Of a stretch of 64,000 bases of DNA, positions 20,515 through 30,108 are shown piece after piece. Below the pieces are notes generated by a model. The model did no database searches. It was given only the letters and a program-made list of their open reading frames with translations, and had not been told where the DNA came from. This DNA comes from an uncultured Roseovarius sp. (lineage in GTDB: Bacteria > Pseudomonadota > Alphaproteobacteria > Rhodobacterales > Rhodobacteraceae). How positions within the stretch are numbered: position 1 is the first letter of the stretch; every line of letters begins with the position of its first letter. The stretch lies in the NCBI GenBank assembly GCA_947496175.1, contig CANMBU010000002.1, positions 186,001 to 250,000 on the forward strand. The letters are read 5' to 3'. The position numbers were made by a program, and so were the translations under genes.

Positions 20515-20982
20515 TTATGCAGTTGCCTTGAAGCGATCCTCAACATCCTTGGCGTATTCCGCCACGCGAAGCGCAAATCGCCGCGTCATGTTGGTGCGCG
20601 CAAGCTTCAGCGATTGCAGTAAAAGCCGCGCAGTCAGTGTCTTGGGCTTGACCGAAACTTCGACTGTTAGCCGTGTTCTGCGGCGCGATAGCGCAACAAG
20701 GTCAATCATCATGTAACCCGCCAGGTTGGCGGAGTTCGATTCAACGGCAAGACAATTAGGCTCGTCATAATCCGTCATTTCCAAATGCATATCACGCCGT
20801 TTGCCGCGGAGCATGAAAGACGTGTCCCATGCCATGCCGATACCGTTTTGACCCAGATTGTCCACACGTTGAACCTCGGCGCCGCGCCGCATGGCAGATC
20901 GCTCCAGCGCCGGAAAATCTGAAATCTGGGAAAATACGTATTCGATGGGCGCTTCGATATCTTCGCGCTCTACGAACTTCAT
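20515..20982 (-). CDS. SRPBCC (START-like) domain protein
   Basis: 155 residues with the SRPBCC/polyketide-cyclase-like fold: EREDIEAPIEYVFSQISDFPALE at the N-terminus is the canonical first strand-helix, followed by a beta sheet and a long C-terminal helix (LQSLKLARTNMTRRFALRVAEYAKDVEDRF). These bind small hydrophobic ligands; no ligand is implied here. The open frame extends 52 codons upstream but ATG at 20982 has a GAGG ribosome site at proper distance. It follows nudC by 55 bases on the same strand. Confidence 0.75.
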   Translation of the reverse strand: MKFVEREDIEAPIEYVFSQISDFPALERSAMRRGAEVQRVDNLGQNGIGMAWDTSFMLRGKRRDMHLEMTDYDEPNCLAVESNSANLAGYMMIDLVALSRRRTRLTVEVSVKPKTLTARLLLQSLKLARTNMTRRFALRVAEYAKDVEDRFKATA

Positions 20983-21037
20983 CTGCTGGCCTCTTTTGTT
21001 AACCCTTTTGGGTTGGTCTTTTTCCCTGTTTACCTTT

Positions 21038-22006
21038 TTATAGCGTATCGGCAAGCCAGTTGCGCAGCAAAAAATGTGCGATGGCCCCTTTTCGGGCCGG
21101 CAGAATGTCAGGGTTTTCGCCCGCAAAAGCACGCGCAATATCTTCGCGGGTCACCCAGATGGCATCTTCGATTTCTGTGGGGTCTACGCGGATCTCTTCT
21201 GAGAGGGCCTGCCCCCAGCATCCAAACATTAAGGACGCCGGGAAGGGCCAGGGCTGGCTGGCGAGATATCCAACCTCGCCCACGCGAATACCGGCTTCTT
21301 CCATCACTTCTCGGCGCACCGCAGCTTCCATCGTTTCCCCGGAGTCAATGAACCCTGCAAGCAGGGAATACATCCCCTCGGGCCAGCCATGCGACCGCCC
21401 CATCAGGACACGGTTCCCATGGGTGATCAACATGATGACAACCGGGTCTGTGCGGGGAAAATGCTGGCCGCTGCAGTCCGGGCAAATGCGCTGCCAGCCG
21501 AATTGTGTGATCTGAGTTGCGGACCCGCATCTGGCGCAAAACCGATGCGTTGCATGCCAGCCCAGGACGGCTTTGGCCGACGCTGCCAATTCCGCATCGC
21601 GGGGTGAAAGGCGTGTCATGATGCGACGCAGTTCGGCAAACACCTGTGTTTGGGGTAGATCAGGATGGGTTTGCTCGCTTTGGTCGACAAAACCACCGAG
21701 GCTTTCCGCGTCAAGATCGTCCGGCGCCCAGTCTTTCAACTCATAAGCCAGAACGACCCGGCCATCTTCCTCCCGGCCCAACAAGATCGGGCCCTCAACA
21801 TCCTTAGACATCAACGGATGATCGGCGGGGAGGCGTGTGAGCTTGTCAAGATCTGGTGCTTCCACCAAGGGTTTGCCGCGCCATTGCACTACGGCAGACG
21901 CCCGGCCTTCACGAACCAGTTTCTGAATCTCATCAGGACGTAACCGAAGCTCCGCGCAGCGATCAAGGCCAGAACCTCCGAATGTGACTGTTTCGGCATG
22001 ACGCAT
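21038..22006 (-). CDS. nudC: NADH pyrophosphatase / RNA de-NADding enzyme NudC
   Basis: 322-residue Nudix hydrolase that cleaves NAD(H) and removes NAD caps from RNA. Domain order: degenerate N-terminal domain, zinc ribbon CARCG...CPDCS (about residues 160-185), Nudix box from GFIDSGE to REVMEEAGI (about 225-247), and the NudC-specific SQPWPFPASLM motif. GGAGG eight bases before the ATG at 22006 fixes the start over a longer frame. Confidence 0.93.
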   Translation of the reverse strand: MRHAETVTFGGSGLDRCAELRLRPDEIQKLVREGRASAVVQWRGKPLVEAPDLDKLTRLPADHPLMSKDVEGPILLGREEDGRVVLAYELKDWAPDDLDAESLGGFVDQSEQTHPDLPQTQVFAELRRIMTRLSPRDAELAASAKAVLGWHATHRFCARCGSATQITQFGWQRICPDCSGQHFPRTDPVVIMLITHGNRVLMGRSHGWPEGMYSLLAGFIDSGETMEAAVRREVMEEAGIRVGEVGYLASQPWPFPASLMFGCWGQALSEEIRVDPTEIEDAIWVTREDIARAFAGENPDILPARKGAIAHFLLRNWLADTL

Positions 22007-22164
22007 AACGTGACCTCCGCACTTGCAGGTGCCATGATCACTGATTTGGGGCAAGAGCTTTCCGCTCTCCCGTTAAATGCGTTAACTCAATTTTTATTGC
22101 AACCTAAGGTATATTGGAATACGTATGGGTCATGGGAAATCCGTTATTGATTACCGAGATTTAG

Positions 22165-24123
22165 GTGAAAAGAACGAACACGCTGGCATATTCTGATACA
22201 GTAACTTGGCCATGGCGATGTGACACCAGCGGCAGAGTTTGCGTTGGCGCTGTACAAGAGCCAGATCAACATATCTGGGTTCGGATTCTCGGAACCACTG
22301 ATCTCCATGGCCACATCCTGTCTTATGATTATGCCAAAGATGCGCCCGTTGAAGACTTTGGATTTGCCCGTGTTGTGACGCAAATTCATAAGGCGCGCGC
22401 AGAGGCTCAAAACACGCTTCTTTTTGACAATGGTGATTTCTTGCAAGGCTCGGCCTTAACGGACATCGGCGCGCGACCTGAAAACGGTTGGACTAAGAGC
22501 AATCCTGTCATCAATGCCATGAACCATGTGACCTATGACGCGGCGACGCTTGGCAACCATGAATTCAACTTTGGTCTGGATTGGCTGACCCGGACTCTCA
22601 AAGGTGCAAATTTTCCGCTTGTCTGTGCCAACGCGGTTCATGTCCGGCATCCAAGCAACCCAGAAAAAGACCAACACCTCTTGCCGCCATTCATTTTGCT
22701 CAACCGTGAGGTCCACGATAATTCCGGACATCCACACAAGCTGAAAATCGGTGTGATCGGTTTGGTCCCTCCGCAAATTCTGCTTTGGGACCAAGATCAT
22801 TTGGCCGGCCGTCTTGAAGTCCGCGACATGGTGGAAACGCTGAAGGTTTACGTGCCCTTGCTGCGCAGCAAAGGGGCGCAAATTGTGGTCGTACTCGCCC
22901 ATACTGGGATCGGCGAGGGCGTTACGGAGCCAGACCAGGAAAACGTTGGCCTGACTTTGGCACATGTGCCCGGAGTTGATGCGATCCTGACGGGGCACAC
23001 ACACAATATTTTTCCTGATCCCACAGACTCGCCGCACCATCCCGCAATTTCTGTAGAAAATGGCGCACTTGCAGATGTTCCTTCGATCATGGCGGGCTTT
23101 CGGGGCTCTCATTTAGGCGTGATCGACCTCAAACTCGCCCCTCAAAAAGATGGCTGGCGGATCACCGATCACTTTGCAGAGGTCCGGCCCGTTGACCGAG
23201 CGGGAATTGAGCCGGACAAAACTGTTTCGCGGCTCGTCGATGAGGCACATCAGGTGACGCTCGCCTACACTTCGAAAGTGATCAGCCGGACTTGCAAACC
23301 CATTCACAGCTATCTGAGCCAGTTTCGCCCTGATCTAGGGCAATGCCTGATCATGGCCTGTAAACGCGATGCGCTGGCGGGCGCGTTGGCTGGCACCCCA
23401 TTTGCCGGTGTTCCGATCTTGTCGGTGAGCGCACCTTATAAAACCGGAGGACCGGGAGGGCCGGGTTACTACACCGACATCGCCGCTGGTGACATTTTTG
23501 TCCGTGACATTGCCGATATCTATCCGTTCCCGAATACTTTGATCGGTATCCGCGTGCAGGGCGCTCAGATCGTGGCATGGCTGGAGCGCGCGGTTTCGTG
23601 TTTCCATCAGGTCGTTCCAGGGAAAATGCGCCAACATCTTTGGAATCCGAATTTTGCTGGACATACTTTTGATACGATCAGCGGGCTTGCATACAGCGTA
23701 AACCTGACCCAACCAGCGCGCTACAATGAAAACGGAACAATCATCAATCCGCAAGCATGCCGCATTGGCGATCTGCGCCATCAGGGACGGCCGGTATCGG
23801 AAGATGATGACTTTATTTTGGCCCTCAAAAGCTTCCGGGCGTTCAGCTCTGGAATGGTTGCCTATTCCGGGCAAGACGGCCTGGTGTATACTGGTGAGAC
23901 GCTTATCCGCGACTTGCTTATGAAGTATATACAGAAAAACGGTTGTGATTTCGCCACTCGGGACACGCCGTCATGGACTTTCTTACCTGTTGAAAGCGCA
24001 TCGGTTTGCTTGGAGACTGGCCCAGGTGTTATGAAACACCACAATGACATGGAGTCCCTCTCAGCCAGGGTCCTGGATCAAACGGAACGTGGGTTCCTGC
24101 GCTTGGAAATTCCGCTGGACTAA
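22165..24123 (+). CDS. CpdB-like 2',3'-cyclic-nucleotide phosphodiesterase/nucleotidase
   Basis: 652-residue calcineurin-type metallophosphoesterase joined to a C-terminal 5'-nucleotidase domain. Metal-binding motifs: GTTDLHGHI (about residue 43), DNGDFLQG, GNHEFNFG, the VLAHTGIG region and GHTHNIF. The C-terminal half has the substrate-stacking region with TGGPGGPGYYTDIAAGD. It should release phosphate from cyclic or 3'/5' nucleotides. The only workable start is a GTG at 22165; no signal peptide is visible, unusual for a family that normally works in the periplasm. Confidence 0.85.
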   Translation: MKRTNTLAYSDTVTWPWRCDTSGRVCVGAVQEPDQHIWVRILGTTDLHGHILSYDYAKDAPVEDFGFARVVTQIHKARAEAQNTLLFDNGDFLQGSALTDIGARPENGWTKSNPVINAMNHVTYDAATLGNHEFNFGLDWLTRTLKGANFPLVCANAVHVRHPSNPEKDQHLLPPFILLNREVHDNSGHPHKLKIGVIGLVPPQILLWDQDHLAGRLEVRDMVETLKVYVPLLRSKGAQIVVVLAHTGIGEGVTEPDQENVGLTLAHVPGVDAILTGHTHNIFPDPTDSPHHPAISVENGALADVPSIMAGFRGSHLGVIDLKLAPQKDGWRITDHFAEVRPVDRAGIEPDKTVSRLVDEAHQVTLAYTSKVISRTCKPIHSYLSQFRPDLGQCLIMACKRDALAGALAGTPFAGVPILSVSAPYKTGGPGGPGYYTDIAAGDIFVRDIADIYPFPNTLIGIRVQGAQIVAWLERAVSCFHQVVPGKMRQHLWNPNFAGHTFDTISGLAYSVNLTQPARYNENGTIINPQACRIGDLRHQGRPVSEDDDFILALKSFRAFSSGMVAYSGQDGLVYTGETLIRDLLMKYIQKNGCDFATRDTPSWTFLPVESASVCLETGPGVMKHHNDMESLSARVLDQTERGFLRLEIPLD

Positions 24124-24246
24124 AGCGGTTCGCGATGAACCTGAGTCACAGAGTGTCGCGAAACGCCGCGCGGCACTCATTCGTTGCACGCGTTTTATCT
24201 TTGGCTGATGTCTCAGGTGAAAGGTGAAACGCTTGAGGCGGCCAAA

Positions 24247-24624
24247 CTACATCGTCTCAAGGCAATGACGTCGAAACGCACGTTTGAGCATATCAAGTTC
24301 TTCGCGCAAAAGTGTCATCTCTGCGCGAATATCATAGCTGAGCGCATCTCCTGACATGAGGGCGAAACTCCCCAGTGTCTCTTCCGTGCCTGCATCAGAA
24401 ATAACAAAGGTTTGCAGGCCATCCGAAATCCGGTCCACAGGGATTGGCACGCGCAAAACCCAGCAGGCTTCTTCCTTGTTTTCCCGTAGTTCGACATTGG
24501 GCACAGGTTCCTGCAAATGCGTCACGACAATTTCGGGAACCTTCGCGTCAACACCTTCGTTGGTCAAAACGCCTTCCCAGACACCTTCAAAGAGCCGGGT
24601 CTTGGTCAATGTCCATGCTGTCAT
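24247..24624 (-). CDS. Conserved-looking protein, function unknown
   Basis: 125 residues, acidic, no signal peptide or membrane segment. It starts MTAWTLTKTRLFEGVWEGVL and ends in a probable coiled-coil helix (AEMTLLREELDMLKRAFRRH). Coding potential is good and it lies 15 bases downstream of another unknown gene on the same strand, so the two form an operon. I do not recognise a family. Confidence 0.6.
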   Translation of the reverse strand: MTAWTLTKTRLFEGVWEGVLTNEGVDAKVPEIVVTHLQEPVPNVELRENKEEACWVLRVPIPVDRISDGLQTFVISDAGTEETLGSFALMSGDALSYDIRAEMTLLREELDMLKRAFRRHCLETM

Positions 24625-24639
24625 GCCTTGCTCCTGCGT

Positions 24640-25404
24640 CTAGAATTCCGCCCGGGGGCGTCGGCTAAATGTAAGGTCTCGCAGGATCACCTGACTCATC
24701 TGCGGGTTCTCGAAAATCAGGTCGATCCAGGCGCGTTCAATGCGCTTTTCATTGAGTTTGGTATAGGCCAGGTCGAACTCGACCATGATCTCTTCTTCAT
24801 GCAGCGGCAACTCACGTACAATTTGCTCAGTGTTCGGCCCATGCTTGACGTTGAGCCGAGCAAAGATTTCCAGCGGTTTCTCCATCTCTACAATTGTGTC
24901 CATCCGAATGAGATGGCGACGCTGCAGCCCGACAATGGCCTCATTGGGCAAATCCAGCACCAGAGAGAGGAAAGAGCCATCAAAGCTGAACACATCCATG
25001 CGTAGACCAAAGGGCGCAAGATCGGCTTCACGTGTGTTACGCAGTTGCCTTAGAGTTAACTCCGAATGCCGACAATCATGAAACAGCGTCAGTTCATCGC
25101 CAAGCTGTGTCTTGCTCTGCACCGAGGAGCGCCCCGGCACAGCCAAAGGTTCGCGCCAGACGGCAGGCCGCCAGGACCAATCTGTTCCATGTGGCTTTGG
25201 AAAAGTACTGGATCCGATCATCGGCAAGGCCAGCCGTTGATCCGCCTGAGTAATAAACTCGTTCAGAAAATACCTGAGCTTTTGCGCGTGGGATCGTTCA
25301 CGCCTCAGCTCAGACAGCCGCAAATCAGAGGCCTTGGCCGCCGTGTTGCGCCATTTCTGCACGCCGCGTCGCGCCGCGACCCAATCCACAAGCGAACGTT
25401 TCAT
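24640..25404 (-). CDS. Rhodobacterales-type protein, possibly DUF6478
   Basis: 254 residues, soluble, with a basic N-terminal helix (RRGVQKWRNTAAKASDLRL) and conserved-looking blocks GTDWSWRPAVWREPL, LTLFHDCRHSELTLRQ and the C-terminal ARLNVKHGPNTEQI. I recall such proteins as a lineage-specific family (tentatively DUF6478). Function unknown. It heads a two-gene operon with the 125-residue protein. Confidence 0.6.
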   Translation of the reverse strand: MKRSLVDWVAARRGVQKWRNTAAKASDLRLSELRRERSHAQKLRYFLNEFITQADQRLALPMIGSSTFPKPHGTDWSWRPAVWREPLAVPGRSSVQSKTQLGDELTLFHDCRHSELTLRQLRNTREADLAPFGLRMDVFSFDGSFLSLVLDLPNEAIVGLQRRHLIRMDTIVEMEKPLEIFARLNVKHGPNTEQIVRELPLHEEEIMVEFDLAYTKLNEKRIERAWIDLIFENPQMSQVILRDLTFSRRPRAEF

Positions 25405-25541
25405 CGGTTGTATGCCCGATCCATTTGTTTCGAGACCGCTCTAAAATGCCCCACGTCTCTTTGCATAGCATTAACCCGGATTTGGAAACAATCCATTCCG
25501 GGTCAATCAATGCACGGTGCCACCGTGTGGCCTTTGTCTGG

Positions 25542-27269
25542 CTAGAGATCTGCGTAAACGTGTCGCTCAGCCTCGGCGCCGGGATGTGTGACAGCGCCTT
25601 TATAGGTCTCCCCCACAAGCTGCGCGTATTTCCATAGCGCGCCTGAGGCGTAGATCGTCTCGCGCGGCCCGGCCCAGGCGTCTTTGCGCTTGGCCAAGTC
25701 ATCATCGCTCAGATCAACACTCAATTCACCGGTGATGGCATTGATGGTAATGACATCGCCATCCTGAATAAGCGCAATCGGCCCGCCATGTGCCGCCTCT
25801 GGGCCGACATGGCCGACGCAGAAGCCCCGTGTCGCACCCGAAAAGCGTCCATCGGTGATGAGCGCGACTTTCTTGCCCATGCCTTGGCCCGAAAGCGCAG
25901 CGGTGGTGGCCAGCATCTCGCGCATGCCCGGCCCGCCTGCGGGGCCTTCGTTGCGGATGACGATCACTTCGCCTTCCTTGTAGGATCGCATCTTCACGGC
26001 CTCAAATGCTTCTTCCTCGTTCTCAAAGACACGCGCAGGACCGGAGAAAACCTGCTCTTCTTCGCTCATGCCTGCGACCTTCACGATGGCGCCTTGCGGG
26101 GCAAGGTTGCCCTTGAGGCCAACGACACCACCGGTCTTGGTGATGGGTGACGCGGCGGGATAAATCACCTGGCCGTCGGCTTCACGTTCGATCAAGTCCA
26201 GTTCTTCGCCCATGCTGCGCCCGGTGGCTGTGATGCAATCCTCATGGATCATGCCGATTTTACGCAGCTCTTTCATGACCACCGGCACGCCGCCCACCTC
26301 GTAGAGGTCCTTGGCCACATACTGTCCGCCGGGTTTGAGATCGACAAAATAAGGCGTGTCCTTGAAAATCTCGCAGACGTCATCGAGGAAGAATTCCAGA
26401 CCGGCCTCGTGTGCGATGGCAGGCAGGTGCAAGCCGGCATTGGTGGACCCCCCTGTGCAGGCCACCACGCGGGCGGCATTCTCCAGGCTCTTGAGCGTGA
26501 CCACATCCCGCGCGCGAATGCGCTTGTCGAGCAGGTTCATCACCGCCTCGCCCGAAGCGGTGCCATAGGCATCGCGCGACTCGTAAGGCGCAGGGGCACC
26601 AGAAGAGTTCGGCAGTGCCAAACCCACAGCCTCGGAGACACAGGCCATGGTATTGGCTGTGAACTGACCGCCACAGGCCCCGGCAGAGGGGCAGGCGACC
26701 TTTTCAAGGGCGCGCAATTCTTCGTCCGAATTGGCCCCGGCCTGATGCCGGCCCACGGCCTCAAACACATCCTGAACGGTGACGTCCTTGCCCTGGAACC
26801 GACCCGGAAGGATGGAGCCGCCATAGATGAACACGGACGGTACATTGAGACGCACCATGGCCATCATCATCCCCGGCAGGGATTTGTCGCAACCGGCTAG
26901 CCCCACAAGTGCGTCATAGCAATGCCCGCGCATGGTCAGCTCAACCGTGTCTGCAATCGCCTCGCGGCTGGCCAGAGAGGACCGCATGCCCTCATGCCCC
27001 ATGGCGATGCCGTCGGTGACGGTGATGGTGGTAAATTCCCGCGGCGTGCCGCCGGCTTCCTTAACCCCCATCTTGACCGACTGTGCCTGACGGTTGAGCG
27101 CGATGTTACAAGGTGCCGCCTCATTCCAGCAGGTGGCCACACCAATGAGGGGCTGATGAATCTCATCCTCGCTGAGCCCCATGGCGTACATATACGACCG
27201 ATGCGGCGCACGGGCCGGACCCTCGGTCACATGACGGCTGGGCAGGATTTTCTTATCAAACTTGGTCAT
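25542..27269 (-). CDS. ilvD: Dihydroxy-acid dehydratase
   Basis: 575-residue Fe-S dehydratase of valine, isoleucine and pantothenate synthesis. Cluster ligands are seen in [13 protein letters not shown] (about residue 120), [11 protein letters not shown] (about 192) and [13 protein letters not shown]; the C-terminal [12 protein letters not shown] is conserved in IlvD/Edd enzymes. GGAGG sits six bases before ATG at 27269, preferred over a longer open frame. Sugar-acid dehydratases are related, but length and motifs fit IlvD best. Confidence 0.93.
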   Translation of the reverse strand: MTKFDKKILPSRHVTEGPARAPHRSYMYAMGLSEDEIHQPLIGVATCWNEAAPCNIALNRQAQSVKMGVKEAGGTPREFTTITVTDGIAMGHEGMRSSLASREAIADTVELTMRGHCYDALVGLAGCDKSLPGMMMAMVRLNVPSVFIYGGSILPGRFQGKDVTVQDVFEAVGRHQAGANSDEELRALEKVACPSAGACGGQFTANTMACVSEAVGLALPNSSGAPAPYESRDAYGTASGEAVMNLLDKRIRARDVVTLKSLENAARVVACTGGSTNAGLHLPAIAHEAGLEFFLDDVCEIFKDTPYFVDLKPGGQYVAKDLYEVGGVPVVMKELRKIGMIHEDCITATGRSMGEELDLIEREADGQVIYPAASPITKTGGVVGLKGNLAPQGAIVKVAGMSEEEQVFSGPARVFENEEEAFEAVKMRSYKEGEVIVIRNEGPAGGPGMREMLATTAALSGQGMGKKVALITDGRFSGATRGFCVGHVGPEAAHGGPIALIQDGDVITINAITGELSVDLSDDDLAKRKDAWAGPRETIYASGALWKYAQLVGETYKGAVTHPGAEAERHVYADL

Positions 27270-27693
27270 TGGGGCCTCCCTGGCGTGTGTTGGGAATGGT
27301 CTAGGCCAGAGGGGCGGGAGGGGCAAGTCTGGGGTTGGAAAATAGACTCAGGCGATGGCTGGTTTGCGGACGAAGCGGACATTGATTTTTAGCCATGTTG
27401 CTGGCGCAGCATTCATTTACTCTTGCAGTACGGCCATTGCTGCATTGCGGCCCAAGCCGCCAGAGCGGACATTCAGATTTCACCAAGCCCCAAGAATCCG
27501 TTCCACTGCCGGATGACGGAGGGGAGCCCATAGTTCCAAGCGCTGTACCTTGTTCGAACAACCGCCAGGCGTCGCCTCCTCAAGTTTAACGATCGCCACC
27601 TGAGCCGATATCTTTCGCCGTAAGCTCCTGACACAATGACAATGCAACTTTGGCGAGGGCGTCAATCAACTCCTTTTGTATTTGTCGGATGCA
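27270..27693. other. Non-coding gap with degenerate repeat
   Basis: 424 bases without a convincing gene. AGCGGACATT occurs at 27374-27383 and again at 27464-27473, 90 bases apart, in GC-poor degenerate sequence resembling the repeated non-coding segments often seen between roseobacter genes. A short open frame on the minus strand has no ribosome site and no recognisable protein. Confidence 0.45.
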
Positions 27694-28377
27694 TCAGGTG
27701 TCTGTGACGTAGAACTTCAGAATATCTGGCGCGACACCCTCGCCGTTGACCGGAGTAACGTCTTGAGGGCAAGCCGACATGACGGCGATGACGTCCATAT
27801 CGGCGCGAAAGGTCATTTGGTCATCCGGCTTTGATACTGGTGAGACGAAACTGGTGCTTCCGTCAGCCTGGACAGGTACGTTCATCCAAAGATTGAAAGG
27901 GGCGGGAATAGCAGGCGCTTTGAGGCCAATGGCAATCAGGGCCTGCCGTAAATTATCAGCGCAATTGTCGTGGTATTCCGTGCAGCCTAATTGCTGGTAC
28001 CGGGCATGATCGCAGCACGCAATGATCGTGTCATGTACACCAACGGAAGTGTCTTCCATGATTGTCATCATCGTGCGGCGCAGGTTGGAGGTCACACCGT
28101 CACCTACTTTGGGAAAGATCGAGCCTAACGCGGTGTGCAGATGCTCCATAGATGAATACTCGCCTATATCATCTGCTGCAAATATCCAGAAATCGCACAC
28201 TTGATGGCCGCTAGGGTTCATTACTGTCAGCTGCTGACCTGCACCGACACGAACCGCCACACCGCATCGCGCGTCGATCGTGTAGGTGTGGTTCATTCTA
28301 GGTGTACCGTCAGCGGAAATAGCAATCTCAAGACTGCGGTTTGTGCCATCGGGGCTGGAGGGGTCGAACGAGGCCAT
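27694..28377 (-). CDS. DUF1989 (urea carboxylase-associated) protein
   Basis: 227 residues from the chosen start. The family pattern is clear: a cupin-like N-terminal part with VRVGAGQQLTVMNPSGHQVCDFWIF, then EHLHTALGSIFPKVGD, the HDTIIACC cysteine pair, EYHDNCADNLRQAL, and NLWMNVPVQADG. DUF1989 proteins often accompany urea carboxylase and amine/guanidine catabolism; their biochemical role is not settled. Starts at 28449 (AAGAG upstream) or 28377 are both possible. It points away from the BtpA-like operon across a 300-base divergent gap, in which urea-producing creatinase chemistry lies nearby at 38.7 kb. Confidence 0.8.
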   Translation of the reverse strand: MASFDPSSPDGTNRSLEIAISADGTPRMNHTYTIDARCGVAVRVGAGQQLTVMNPSGHQVCDFWIFAADDIGEYSSMEHLHTALGSIFPKVGDGVTSNLRRTMMTIMEDTSVGVHDTIIACCDHARYQQLGCTEYHDNCADNLRQALIAIGLKAPAIPAPFNLWMNVPVQADGSTSFVSPVSKPDDQMTFRADMDVIAVMSACPQDVTPVNGEGVAPDILKFYVTDT

Positions 28378-28684
28378 TGGCAAGAGCTTTCGTGGATTAT
28401 GTCTAGGCAATTGTATTGAGATGGCGAGGGGCCATTCGAGAAGGATCATAGACAACTCTTAGCAGTTTGGAATGAACCAAATTCTCACCTGCTCCAAGGC
28501 GCATCGGTGATCAGCCCCACGCGAGTGATCCAGCTTGACATCAGTTGGCTTGCAAGACCGCAGGCGTTCTCATCGGGATGCCGCTCGTCCATTTCCAAGT
28601 CATATGAACTAATAAGTACAATAAATTTTCTAAATTTCACCACCGATGGTAGCGTCCCCGCAACAACCGAGATTGAGAGTTGAG
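28378..28684. promoter_or_regulatory. Divergent AT-rich promoter region
   Basis: About 307 bases between the leftward DUF1989 gene and the rightward BtpA-like operon. The part at 28600-28640 is very AT-rich (TAATAAGTACAATAAATTT). Both promoters should lie here, and the nearby LysR-type or GlxA-type regulator is a candidate to bind, but no operator is clear. Confidence 0.35.
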
Positions 28685-29422
28685 ATGGATCGACACGACT
28701 TCAAGAAGACTTTTGGTGCAACGGGTCCTGTCATTCTTCCTGTCATTCATGTGCTTGACAGTGAACAGGCCGAGCGGAACATCAAAACAGCCATAGCTGG
28801 CGGTTGCCCGGGCGTTTTTCTGATCAACCATGACTTCGAGAAGGAAAAGCTGGTCCCGATTATCAGGGAGATGCGGCAGGCGTTCCCCGACATCTGGCTT
28901 GGCGTAAATTTCCTCGCAGTCACCGGTAAATACGCCTTCCCAATCCTAGGGGAGCTGCAAACAAATGGATGTCAGGTCGATGGCTACTGGGCCGACGACG
29001 CGCGTATGGACGAGCGCCGCGCCGAAGATGATCAGCCCGAAGCGGACGAGATCGCCGCAATTCGCCTGAGCAGCGGCTGGAATGGTCTTTACATCGGCGG
29101 CACAGCATTCAAGAAACAGCGCGAAGTTGACCCGGCGCACTACGGCAAGAGCGCCCGCATCGCCACCAGCTACATGGATGTCGTGGTCACGTCGGGAATC
29201 GCCACCGGGCACGCCGCGGATGTCGGCAAGATCGAGACGTTCCGCGCGCATTGCGGAGACACGGCGCTTGGTCTGGCCTCCGGCATCACTCCTGAAAACG
29301 CCGCGCAATACACAGACACGGTGGACCTTTTCATGGTCGCAACAGGGATCAACTACGAAGGTGATTTTTACAACATCGATCCGGATCGCCTAACGCAGCT
29401 TATGGACTTCACACAGAATTAA
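28685..29422 (+). CDS. BtpA-like TIM-barrel protein
   Basis: 245 residues. The layout agrees with the BtpA/SgcQ family: GPVILPVIHVLD at the N-terminus, GVFLINHDFEKEKLVPI, WLGVNFL, and a C-terminal phosphate-binding-like run VVTSGIATGHAADVGKIETF, GLASGITPENAAQY and VATGINYEGDFYNIDPDRL. Similarity is remote, so the call is tentative. A ribosome site (GAGAGTTGAG) supports ATG at 28685. First gene of an operon leading to phosphoribosyltransferase and PRPP synthetase; a sugar-phosphate or nucleoside-derived substrate is thus conceivable. Confidence 0.55.
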   Translation: MDRHDFKKTFGATGPVILPVIHVLDSEQAERNIKTAIAGGCPGVFLINHDFEKEKLVPIIREMRQAFPDIWLGVNFLAVTGKYAFPILGELQTNGCQVDGYWADDARMDERRAEDDQPEADEIAAIRLSSGWNGLYIGGTAFKKQREVDPAHYGKSARIATSYMDVVVTSGIATGHAADVGKIETFRAHCGDTALGLASGITPENAAQYTDTVDLFMVATGINYEGDFYNIDPDRLTQLMDFTQN

Positions 29423-29435
29423 GGGAGAACAGAAA

Positions 29436-30056
29436 ATGGCTACCGACAAAGGACCCAGAGACGACCGTTGGTACTTCTCGCTCATGGCGCCCAACACCAA
29501 GGGCGACAAGTTTGCCTGGCTCGACCCGACCTCAATCTACATCAACGGCAAGGCCTACCATGACCTGCTTGATGATCTGGTGGCCGATCTGGATGCAGAG
29601 GAGATTGACGTTGTTGCAGGCCTCGACGCGATGGGTTTCGTTCTGGCGGCTGGCATTGCGGCGCGCATCGGGCGCGGCTTCCTGCCCATCCGCAAACCCG
29701 GCAAGCTGTGCGTGGATACCGACAGCGCGTCGATGACCAACTATTCCGGCCAGACCCAAGCGATGGAAATGCGCCTTCCGGCCTTTGCGCCCGGAACACG
29801 TGTTTTGCTGGTGGATCAGTGGGTCGAAACCGGAGGCACAATGTACGGTGCCGTGCAACTGGTGGAGCAGCAGAAAGGCACCGTTGCCGGCATGGTGGCG
29901 ATTGTCATGGAAGAGAATGACAACACAAAATTCTACCGGGAAAAGTACAAGGTCGTCACGGCGATCCAGCCCGGCACCGAATGGCAGCGTCAGGCGAACG
30001 CGCAGTATCTCGAAAGCTTCAAGACCTACAAACCCGAAATGGCGTTCCCGGTCTAA
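29436..30056 (+). CDS. APRT-like purine/pyrimidine phosphoribosyltransferase
   Basis: 206 residues of type I phosphoribosyltransferase. [22 protein letters not shown] and [11 protein letters not shown] align with adenine phosphoribosyltransferase, and [14 protein letters not shown] is the PRPP-binding loop, though the usual second acidic residue (VDD) is Gln. An extra N-terminal stretch of about 50 residues precedes the core. It should join a nucleobase to PRPP; the base is not determined. It follows the BtpA-like gene by 13 bases and precedes a PRPP synthetase by 52, an unusual pairing that would supply its own co-substrate. Confidence 0.75.
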   Translation: MATDKGPRDDRWYFSLMAPNTKGDKFAWLDPTSIYINGKAYHDLLDDLVADLDAEEIDVVAGLDAMGFVLAAGIAARIGRGFLPIRKPGKLCVDTDSASMTNYSGQTQAMEMRLPAFAPGTRVLLVDQWVETGGTMYGAVQLVEQQKGTVAGMVAIVMEENDNTKFYREKYKVVTAIQPGTEWQRQANAQYLESFKTYKPEMAFPV

Positions 30057-30108
30057 AACCCGGTCCCAGCGCACATTCCAGATTACCAGACCAAGAGGGG
30101 CTCGACAG

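Noticed and set aside
27301..27561. Short open frame in the ilvD-DUF1989 gap
   Set aside because: Low-complexity, no ribosome site, covers the degenerate repeat.
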